The notes beneath the pieces were generated by a model that saw only the letters and a program-made list of their open reading frames with translations, was not told the origin of the DNA and made no database searches. DNA of 20,070 nucleotides, taken from a virus. A program made the position numbers and the translations under genes. The stretch is from the IMG/VR virus record IMGVR_UViG_3300043410_000949, positions 1 through 20,070 of that record, one strand, 5' to 3'. This document shows positions 14,974-20,070 of this stretch, in pieces. Position 1 is the first letter of the stretch. Every line of letters begins with the position of its first letter.

Positions 14974-15264
14974 ATGGCGTCGTATAATAACATACGGAGC
15001 AAGTCGGTGTCGACAAATATTGAAAAAACCAACCTTGAAGCCCACGTAGAGCTGTGCGCGGAAAGGTATGAGAAATTGGAAACAAAACTACAAAACGTTG
15101 AGAGTAAAGTTGAACGTTTAGAATCTCACGTGCTTGAAATTAAACAGGCACTAGCAGGCGCTGGAGACAAGCAAAGCAAACAGTTGATTGCTATCGGTAC
15201 TGCTATTATCAGTGTATTAATAACCGGACTGATTACAGTCCTTGTACATTTTATCAACAAATGA
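14974..15264 (+). CDS. Coiled-coil membrane protein, XhlA-like
   Basis: A 96-residue protein with two parts: residues about 20-62 form a heptad-type coiled coil (LETKLQNVESKVERLESHV), and residues about 70-94 form a single C-terminal membrane segment (IAIGTAIISVLITGLITVLV) with lysines before it and a final K. This is the layout of the haemolysin XhlA family, small phage membrane proteins linked to lysis or to holins. The opening MASYNNIRSK is familiar from marine phages. No endolysin is present in the window, so a lysis role is inferred only. The stop overlaps the next start (ATGA). Confidence 0.75.
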   Translation: MASYNNIRSKSVSTNIEKTNLEAHVELCAERYEKLETKLQNVESKVERLESHVLEIKQALAGAGDKQSKQLIAIGTAIISVLITGLITVLVHFINK

Positions 15265-15470
15265 AAGTCGTTGAGGTCATTCCAGGCTTGTCCATGCCTT
15301 TAACCAACGAGGAGAGTGACCTCTTATCAAAATTCCATGAGGGAAACAGCGTGTCTCGTAAAGAGCTAAATGAAAGACAAATTGTTATTGCCAACAATTT
15401 AGTTAACAAAGATGTGCTGTATAGAAAGAATCAAGATGGGCACGTCACATACTTCAAAAAAACGCCGTAA
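15261..15470 (+). CDS. Small phage protein, possible winged-helix
   Basis: A 69-residue protein with a helix-helix-hairpin arrangement: LTNEESDLLSKF, SRKELNERQIVIANNLVN, then VLYRKNQDGHVTYFKK as a beta hairpin. This resembles a minimal winged-helix DNA-binding fold, but no family can be named. The start overlaps the previous stop (ATGA) and the end overlaps the next gene by 35 bases, so it is part of the coupled run. Confidence 0.65.
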   Translation: MKVVEVIPGLSMPLTNEESDLLSKFHEGNSVSRKELNERQIVIANNLVNKDVLYRKNQDGHVTYFKKTP

Positions 15471-16029
15471 GAAGCCTACTAAAAATTTGGTAGAACTAGC
15501 TAACACACAAGCGGCAACAGAAACCATAGCCCAATTACTTGCTAGATTATTAGACAAGTGGACTAAATCAGAATTAAGCAGACTGGTAGCAAACAATCGG
15601 CTGGTATGCATTGATCTATCAAAAAATCTGTACAGAATAGGCAACCATACCCTGCAAAAACACAAAGACCAAAGCTGGTCGGTGCGCGGTATAGACGGCC
15701 AGTTTGTACACAGTTTTATAAGCAAACACGCCGCTGTTTTTTACTGTTTGTACGAAAGCAAGCGCATGTATCATAAATCCAGAGAGTTCCTAAACATGGA
15801 CGCAGAGCTGGATAGAATGTCAAAACAAGTCACAGAATACGTAACTTATCTGAAGTTAGCTATAGAGCACAAAGACACGTTCAAGCAGGATCTGTACATA
15901 GCCCGTTTGAGCTATGCGGCTCCCAAGCTAGAATTGTTGGAAACTAATCTACAGAAAAGTATTATCAGTGCTAAATACTCTAAAGTTTGGGAATTTAATA
16001 ACCATGAAACTACAAGAACTCGCCACTAG
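15436..16029 (+). CDS. Conserved basic phage protein, unknown function
   Basis: A 197-residue protein starting at ATG 15436 (MGTSHTSKKRRKKPTKN); a GTG 24 bases upstream is possible but the lysine- and arginine-rich opening is the natural N-terminus. The first 25 residues are strongly basic and could bind DNA. The rest is helical with a central beta part (NLYRIGNHTLQKHKDQSWSV) and a C-terminal pair of long helices (AELDRMSKQVTEYVTYLKLA). No known motif. It overlaps both neighbours (35 and 26 bases). Confidence 0.7.
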   Translation: MGTSHTSKKRRKKPTKNLVELANTQAATETIAQLLARLLDKWTKSELSRLVANNRLVCIDLSKNLYRIGNHTLQKHKDQSWSVRGIDGQFVHSFISKHAAVFYCLYESKRMYHKSREFLNMDAELDRMSKQVTEYVTYLKLAIEHKDTFKQDLYIARLSYAAPKLELLETNLQKSIISAKYSKVWEFNNHETTRTRH

Positions 16030-16711
16030 ACCAACATCACGTAAAATCAATCGCATCAACGAAAGCCGTTTTGGCTTCAGCATTGATTACAACAATTTAA
16101 CCGTAAACAAGGCACGCAAGCTAAGTCATGCACTTAGCGAAAGCCTTGGCAAGCTCAAGCAGAGCTTTGGTGTACACACCGCACAAAAGAATCCAAAGTA
16201 CATGGAATTGCTTATGGTGCGCGAAGGACTCAATCGCTGGATTGACGAAAACCGCCCACTGACAGAAAGCGAAATTGCCAAGTCCGGCGCTATTCTAGCT
16301 GCCAAGGATATTGTTGACAGCTTCCAAGACATGTTGGAAGATATCAGCAAAATGCAGAACGAACAACTGCCTGCATTGCTAGACACAATTCGTGACCAAA
16401 TTGGTCAGCCACAGGCTGATGCATTCAAGGGCACAGTTGTACCATTGCTACAAGAACTTGTAGGACAACTACAAACAGCTCGTGAAACAGCCGACGGAGC
16501 CGCACGTACATTGGCAGGCGAACAAGTTGCCGCACCAATGGGCATGCCAGGCGCTGATGCTGGTATGGGTGGTATGCCACCTGCACCAGGTGGTGACATG
16601 GGCGGTGCTCCTGCTCCAGACATGGGCAGTGACCTTGACGCAGGCGATGAGTTTGGCGCAACAGATGCTGCCGCTGGTGGCCCAGAGAATCTAGGCCGCG
16701 GCAAGAGGTAA
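16004..16711 (+). CDS. Probable prohead core / capsid-internal protein
   Basis: A 235-residue protein. The basic leader ends in RINE|SRFG (site after E20), fitting the prohead-protease rule. Residues 25-170 are helical and coiled-coil-like (LEDISKMQNEQLPALLDTI); the last 60 residues are a Gly/Met/Ala/Pro/Asp-rich acidic tail. Helical body plus acidic low-complexity tail plus cleavage site is the pattern of T4 prohead core proteins, which are cut and leave or stay in the head. I recall close relatives in cyanophages beginning MKL-x-ELATRP. Further matches (LSE|S and LTE|S) occur inside. The start is the ATG at 16004, within the previous gene; six bases separate it from the next gene. Confidence 0.78.
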   Translation: MKLQELATRPTSRKINRINESRFGFSIDYNNLTVNKARKLSHALSESLGKLKQSFGVHTAQKNPKYMELLMVREGLNRWIDENRPLTESEIAKSGAILAAKDIVDSFQDMLEDISKMQNEQLPALLDTIRDQIGQPQADAFKGTVVPLLQELVGQLQTARETADGAARTLAGEQVAAPMGMPGADAGMGGMPPAPGGDMGGAPAPDMGSDLDAGDEFGATDAAAGGPENLGRGKR

Positions 16712-16717
16712 TCGGCC

Positions 16718-17104
16718 ATGCGAGTTCGAGAGCTGTTTGAAAGCGACTCGACTGCACAACTCAAAGCTCAGATTTTAACTGTGCTTGATTTTCTGCGTAA
16801 CCGAGATCACAATAAAAAGTTATTACCCAAGCACACCACCCTTAGCGTTATCAACATGGTAAACAACGCAATGGGTGGTGAAATTCTTACCTATGAACTG
16901 TTGGATCAAATGAAATCGAACAACAGCGAAATAGGTGGGTTGATTACCAACATGGATCGAAACACTATCAGTCTCAAACCATTTGGTGACGAGCCTGGTG
17001 CACCACAAGAGCCAACTGATGCTGAAGGCGGTGGTGGTAATGCCAAAGATCCAACTGCCATTGTTAACAAAATGGCACAACGTGCAGCCTCAAACCGTCA
17101 ATAA
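16718..17104 (+). CDS. Small capsid-associated phage protein
   Basis: A 128-residue protein with leader MRVRELFE|SDS, a prohead-protease-type site after E8. Residues 12-85 are helical (LKAQILTVLDFLRNR; LSVINMVNNAMGG), then ISLKPFG and a Gly/Glu/Asp/Pro-rich linker, and a short basic C-terminal helix. Similar small proteins follow the preceding core-type protein in marine T4-like phages, as far as I recall. It is the last gene before a late promoter box. A role as a minor prohead component is inferred from leader and position. Confidence 0.72.
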   Translation: MRVRELFESDSTAQLKAQILTVLDFLRNRDHNKKLLPKHTTLSVINMVNNAMGGEILTYELLDQMKSNNSEIGGLITNMDRNTISLKPFGDEPGAPQEPTDAEGGGGNAKDPTAIVNKMAQRAASNRQ

Positions 17105-17119
17105 TCATTGACATAAGCC

Positions 17120-17127
17120 TATAAATA
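17120..17127 (+). promoter_or_regulatory. T4-type late promoter (perfect TATAAATA)
   Basis: TATAAATA is identical to the T4 late-promoter box. It lies in the 53-base gap before the 2OG oxygenase gene and is 30 bases from its ATG. It would drive the oxygenase-iscU-iscA-exonuclease block. Confidence 0.65.
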
Positions 17128-17137
17128 TTTTATTATA

Positions 17138-17152
17138 TTCCTATTATAGGAA
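17138..17152 (+). promoter_or_regulatory. Palindrome covering the ribosome site
   Basis: TTCCTATTATAGGAA is a perfect 7-base inverted repeat around one T. Its right arm contains AGGA (17148-17151), the ribosome site of the gene at 17158. A hairpin in the leader would hide the site; a dimeric DNA-binding protein could also use the palindrome. Confidence 0.5.
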
Positions 17153-17157
17153 AATCT

Positions 17158-17760
17158 ATGGGCGAAGAAATATCAATAGAAAAACATGAGTTCCCCAACC
17201 TTGGCTATATTGTAGCCGACGTTCCGCGTGAACTGCTGGACGAAATACAACAGCGACTGAACAACTTTGACAGTGGCAAAACAAAATTAAAAAAATTCAA
17301 TCATAGATTGGTTGGACAACTCAAAGAAGAATGGGAATTAGATCTCAGCGACAGAGCTATTGATCTAATAGAGCTGATTTGTAATCAGTGGTTTACGGAA
17401 CATGACATGGAGCCTGACCACAAGATACAGTTGATGGAAATCTGGGTCAATAGACAACGCAAGCATGAGTTTAATCCTATACACAATCACACTGGTGTGT
17501 TGAGTTTTTGTATCTGGTTCAAGATTCCCTATGAACTGGAAGATGAATTAAAAATATACCCTGACTCTGCTGATCAACATGTCAGCATGTTTGAATTTGT
17601 ATACACATCCACAGTGGGAAAGATTACCACACTACCGCTGAAGATTGACAAGTCATGGGAAGGTAAGATGGCTGTCTGGCCTGCACAGATGAGCCACTTG
17701 GTGCATCCTTTTTATACAAGTGATGACACAAGAATAAGCATTGCAGGCAACTTAGGATAA
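17158..17760 (+). CDS. Putative 2OG-Fe(II) oxygenase
   Basis: A 200-residue double-stranded beta-helix protein of the phage 2-oxoglutarate-Fe(II) dioxygenase type. Visible: IWVNRQRKHEFNPIHNHTG with H109 and H111 as candidate iron ligands, a beta stretch LSFCIWFKIPY, and WPAQMSHLVHPFYTSDDTRI with distal histidine H180 and R192 (2-oxoglutarate-binding) followed by SIAGN. Such enzymes are common in marine T4-like phages; substrates are mostly unknown and may be proteins or bases. It has its own late promoter box and precedes two iron-sulfur assembly genes, so the block has an iron theme. The first ligand motif is the less certain part. Confidence 0.82.
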   Translation: MGEEISIEKHEFPNLGYIVADVPRELLDEIQQRLNNFDSGKTKLKKFNHRLVGQLKEEWELDLSDRAIDLIELICNQWFTEHDMEPDHKIQLMEIWVNRQRKHEFNPIHNHTGVLSFCIWFKIPYELEDELKIYPDSADQHVSMFEFVYTSTVGKITTLPLKIDKSWEGKMAVWPAQMSHLVHPFYTSDDTRISIAGNLG

Positions 17761-17764
17761 AAGT

Positions 17765-18211
17765 ATGGCATACTCAGACAAAGTAATCGATCATTATGAA
17801 AACCCACGCAACGTGGGCAAGCTGGAAATTGACGACACCGTTGGTACTGGCATGGTTGGAGCACCTGCCTGTGGTGACGTCATGAAACTGCAAATAAAGG
17901 TACAAGATGGAATCATCACAGACGCCAAATTCAAAACATATGGTTGTGGTTCTGCGATTGCGTCGAGCTCTCTTGTTACAGAATGGGTTAAAGGCAAGAC
18001 ACTGGACGAAGCAGGATCTATCAAGAATAGCGACATTGCTGAAGAGCTTGCTCTCCCACCCGTGAAGATACATTGCTCTATTCTAGCAGAGGACGCTATC
18101 AAAGCGGCCATTGAAGACTACAAAAAGAAACATGTGGATGATGAGCTTGAAGCGTACAAGCGACAAGCACAAGAGCTATGGAATGATTCTTGCACATCAG
18201 TGAGATCATGA
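17765..18211 (+). CDS. iscU: IscU-type iron-sulfur cluster scaffold
   Basis: A 148-residue IscU homologue on which new Fe-S clusters are built before transfer to target proteins. All key residues are visible: PACGD (C36, D38), YGCGSA (C61), and LPPVKIHCS (97-105) with H103 and C104. LPPVK is the motif by which IscU is recognised by the chaperone HscA. Bacterial IscU is about 128 residues; here a helical, charged tail of about 20 residues follows, with an extra cysteine C143. No cysteine desulfurase (IscS) is encoded nearby, so sulfur must come from the host. The stop overlaps iscA (ATGA). As an auxiliary metabolic gene it probably supports Fe-S enzymes during infection. Confidence 0.95.
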   Translation: MAYSDKVIDHYENPRNVGKLEIDDTVGTGMVGAPACGDVMKLQIKVQDGIITDAKFKTYGCGSAIASSSLVTEWVKGKTLDEAGSIKNSDIAEELALPPVKIHCSILAEDAIKAAIEDYKKKHVDDELEAYKRQAQELWNDSCTSVRS

Positions 18212-18534
18212 TAACCTTAACCGAACGTGCGGCAAACAAAGTACTCAAGGCCTTGGATCAACGTGGTCGAGGCGTGGGCATACGCATAGGTGTTAAAACC
18301 ACTGGTTGCTCTGGCTTGGCTTATGTGTTAGAATACATAGATGCTGTGCCAATCACTAGAGACTGGTTCAAGTATGAAAGTCATGGAGCCACTGTTTGGG
18401 TAAACGGTAAAGATATATTTTACCTCAATGGGCTAGAAGTCGATTATGTTCGTCAAGGACTCAATGAAGGGTTCGAATTCCGCAATCCCAACGAACGTGA
18501 TAAATGTGGATGCGGAGAAAGTTTTAGAGTATAA
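18208..18534 (+). CDS. iscA: IscA/HesB-type iron-sulfur carrier protein
   Basis: A 108-residue A-type carrier, the usual family length. The three conserved cysteines are present: C34 in TTGCSGLAY, C100 and C102 in DKCGCGESF, at the spacing of E. coli IscA. A-type carriers receive clusters from IscU and pass them to apo-enzymes. The ATG at 18208 overlaps the iscU stop (ATGA), and the TAA overlaps the next ATG (TAATG), so scaffold and carrier are produced together. HesB-like genes are known in marine phages. Adjacency of both genes argues for function as a pair. Confidence 0.95.
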   Translation: MITLTERAANKVLKALDQRGRGVGIRIGVKTTGCSGLAYVLEYIDAVPITRDWFKYESHGATVWVNGKDIFYLNGLEVDYVRQGLNEGFEFRNPNERDKCGCGESFRV

Positions 18535-19244
18535 TGATAGTTCAACGATACGATTACACGCCCTTGGATAGAACCACGCTGTCAGGCAAAAGACATTACT
18601 GTTTGCCTGATGGAAGCAAGGTTCCCAGCGTAACTACCATACTGGATAAAACCAAGCCAGAGGAAGCCAAGCAGAAACTGCAAGAGTGGAAAAATCGTGT
18701 GGGGGTAGAACGTGCTCAACAGATCACCACAGAAGCTGCCAATCGAGGCACACGTATGCATGCCTATTTGGAATCATACATCCTACAGGATGACATGAAA
18801 CCCTTGCCCACCAATCCCTATGCACACCCCAGTTGGTTCATGGCCGCAGAGGTTATTCTCAAAGGACTTGTGAATGTAGACGAGTTCTGGGGATCAGAAG
18901 TTCCTGTGTATTATAGTGGGTTATATGCAGGCACCACAGACTGTATTGGTGTGTGGAAAGGCCGGCCTGCAATCATGGATTTCAAGCAAACCAACAAGCC
19001 TAAGAAGCGTGAGTGGATTGGCGATTACTTCATGCAACTTGCGGCCTATGCAGAAGCACACAATGACACACATGGTACCAACATACAAGACGGCGTAATT
19101 TTGATGTGTGCCCAGCCTAAATTGCTGGAAGATGGCACCTACAGCACCCCAGAATACCAGGAATTCACCATTGAAGGCAGCGAGTTTGCCTACTGGCGCG
19201 AGGAGTGGTTAAAGCGTGTGGAGTTGTATTACCTAATGAGCTAA
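18534..19244 (+). CDS. PD-(D/E)XK exonuclease, RecB/Cas4-like fold
   Basis: A 236-residue nuclease. The conserved blocks are in order: RGTRMHAYLE (H76), EVPVYY then YAGTTDCIG (D136), IMDFKQTNK (D149 and K151, the D-x-K of the motif) and QLAAYAEAH (Q168, Y172). This matches the single-strand DNA exonuclease group common in marine T4-like phages. It has only three cysteines (C23, C137 and one near 192) and lacks the four-cysteine cluster of AddB or Cas4, so it is probably not an Fe-S enzyme in spite of its coupling to iscA (TAATG). A role in DNA recombination or host DNA breakdown is likely. Confidence 0.88.
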   Translation: MIVQRYDYTPLDRTTLSGKRHYCLPDGSKVPSVTTILDKTKPEEAKQKLQEWKNRVGVERAQQITTEAANRGTRMHAYLESYILQDDMKPLPTNPYAHPSWFMAAEVILKGLVNVDEFWGSEVPVYYSGLYAGTTDCIGVWKGRPAIMDFKQTNKPKKREWIGDYFMQLAAYAEAHNDTHGTNIQDGVILMCAQPKLLEDGTYSTPEYQEFTIEGSEFAYWREEWLKRVELYYLMS

Positions 19245-19247
19245 ATA
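19240..19247 (+). promoter_or_regulatory. Candidate late promoter (GCTAAATA)
   Basis: CTAAATA is the variant late box reported for marine T4-like phages. It overlaps the end of the exonuclease gene and is 23 bases from the tail-spike ATG; GGGG at 19257-19260 may be its ribosome site. Confidence 0.45.
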
Positions 19248-19270
19248 CACCATACAGGGGTTTTTAGCAA

Positions 19271-20070
19271 ATGGCCGTCATTCAGATATCAAGAATTCAG
19301 CACCGTAAAGGGCTACAACAGGATTTGCCACAATTGGCAAGTGCAGAAATTGGCTGGGCTGTTGACAGCCGCAGATTGTACATAGGTAATGGTACCATTG
19401 CAGAGGGTGCTCCTGCAACAGGTATCACAGAAATCCTAACACAGTATTCAGACCTACTGAACATCAGTAACGCCTACACATTTAAGGGTAGCCAGTCTGG
19501 ATACACCAGTCGTACAGGTCCCACAACTGATGCACCTATTAAACGTACTCTACAGCAGAAGCTAGACGACTATGTAAACGTGCGTGACTTTGGTGCAACT
19601 GGCGACGGTAACACAGACGATACACTGGCGTTACAACGTGCAATTGACGAAATTGAATTTGGTAACTTTGCATTGACCACGCCACGTTTGCGTCGCGTAA
19701 TTCACATGCCTGCAGGCATTTATCTAATCAGTGCAAGTTTGAAATTGCCTAGCTATGTGTACATTCAAGGCGAAGGCAAAGGACGCACAGTTATTCGTCA
19801 GAGTAGCAACTTGTATTCTGCGTTCCAACTCAAAGACAGTGAAAACAAGATTAACACTGACTATGGTACTGGTAGTGCAACACCTGCCAAAGATATTACC
19901 ATGGTAGAACTCACCATTGAACATTTGCAAAACCAAGACCTCATGAGATTGGATACAACAGAGCGTGTGGAATTTATTCGCGTGGTATTCAAAGGCAGTC
20001 AGAGTTTTCCAAACAGTACATCATTGACCGCACAGAATGCTGTGTATGCTCGTCCGCATGCCACTGGCGG
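19271..20070 (+). CDS. Tail spike/fibre with pectate-lyase-like beta helix, 3' end outside
   Basis: The frame opens at ATG 19271 and runs off the window end; 266 residues are visible. Residues 1-42 (LASAEIGWAVDSRRLYIGNG) form an N-terminal module common on phage tail fibres. A linker of about 50 residues follows, then VNVRDFGATGDGNTDD (about 103-117), the hallmark start of the Pectate_lyase_3 right-handed beta-helix, followed by beta-helix rungs (PSYVYIQGEGKGRTVIRQ). Such proteins bind and often cut host surface polysaccharide. Catalytic residues would lie beyond the window, so enzyme activity is not shown. A late promoter box precedes it. Confidence 0.85.
   Translation, partial: MAVIQISRIQHRKGLQQDLPQLASAEIGWAVDSRRLYIGNGTIAEGAPATGITEILTQYSDLLNISNAYTFKGSQSGYTSRTGPTTDAPIKRTLQQKLDDYVNVRDFGATGDGNTDDTLALQRAIDEIEFGNFALTTPRLRRVIHMPAGIYLISASLKLPSYVYIQGEGKGRTVIRQSSNLYSAFQLKDSENKINTDYGTGSATPAKDITMVELTIEHLQNQDLMRLDTTERVEFIRVVFKGSQSFPNSTSLTAQNAVYARPHATG

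Noticed and set aside
16405-16764. Minus-strand frames of 110-119 residues
   Set aside because: They are opposite the Gly/Met/Pro-rich tail of the core-type protein and reflect its codon bias, not a gene.
18534-19244. Idea that the exonuclease is an AddB/Cas4-type Fe-S enzyme
   Set aside because: Only three cysteines, without the C-terminal triple needed for the cluster.
1-20070. tRNA genes, CRISPR arrays, insertion sequences or attachment sites
   Set aside because: All gaps are shorter than about 90 bases and none holds a cloverleaf, spaced repeats, terminal repeats or an integrase nearby.

Overview
The window looks like part of the genome of a large tailed phage of the T4-like myovirus type, most similar in style to marine relatives such as cyanophages and pelagiphages. 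Reasons: T4-type replication proteins (a gp61-like primase, a gp41-like helicase, an endonuclease VII, a probable clamp-loader subunit); tightly packed genes, almost all on the + strand, joined by ATGA or TAATG overlaps; NATAAATA/CTAAATA boxes of the T4 late-promoter type in the few gaps; a pectate-lyase-like tail spike; and host-like metabolic genes (iscU, iscA, a 2OG-Fe(II) oxygenase). No tRNA, rRNA, insertion sequence, integrase or CRISPR array was seen. The host cannot be fixed from the sequence alone.

Layout. (A) 1-4375, + strand: a sugar-related block (glycosyltransferase-like fragment, unknown protein, LmbE/PIG-L deacetylase, cupin) runs into DNA-replication and recombination accessories (probable clamp-loader small subunit, C2HC zinc-finger protein, endonuclease VII, and a 197-residue miniature of the bacterial Pol III alpha catalytic core). 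(B) 4346-4720: the only minus-strand gene, convergent with A and divergent from C. (C) 4805-7308: primase and replicative helicase, overlapping by 4 bases. (D) 7372-13829: a late-type block with a small unknown protein, a 906-residue Ala/Pro-rich LysM-like protein, two nucleotidyltransferase-fold proteins, a DNA/RNA-ligase-fold protein and a 184-residue protein. (E) 13898-17104: a probably abundant protein with its own promoter, strong ribosome site and terminator, then conserved unknown proteins and two likely prohead-core proteins. (F) 17158-19244: 2OG oxygenase, IscU, IscA and a PD-(D/E)XK exonuclease. (G) 19271 to the end: start of a tail spike.

The most interesting signal is in D and E. 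Seven proteins have, within their first 36 residues, a match to the T4 prohead-protease (gp21) cleavage rule [L/I]-x-E|[A/G/S]. Several also begin with a short M-K/R-x-x-E-F/L leader like the capsid-targeting sequence of the T4 internal proteins. Four of them form one translationally coupled run, of which three carry recognisable nucleotide-transfer active sites (two pol-beta-type, one ligase-type). This suggests a set of enzymes packed in the capsid and injected with the DNA. Two further points stand out: the mini Pol III alpha keeps all three catalytic aspartates without PHP or thumb domains, and the IscU keeps the LPPVK motif used by host HscA.
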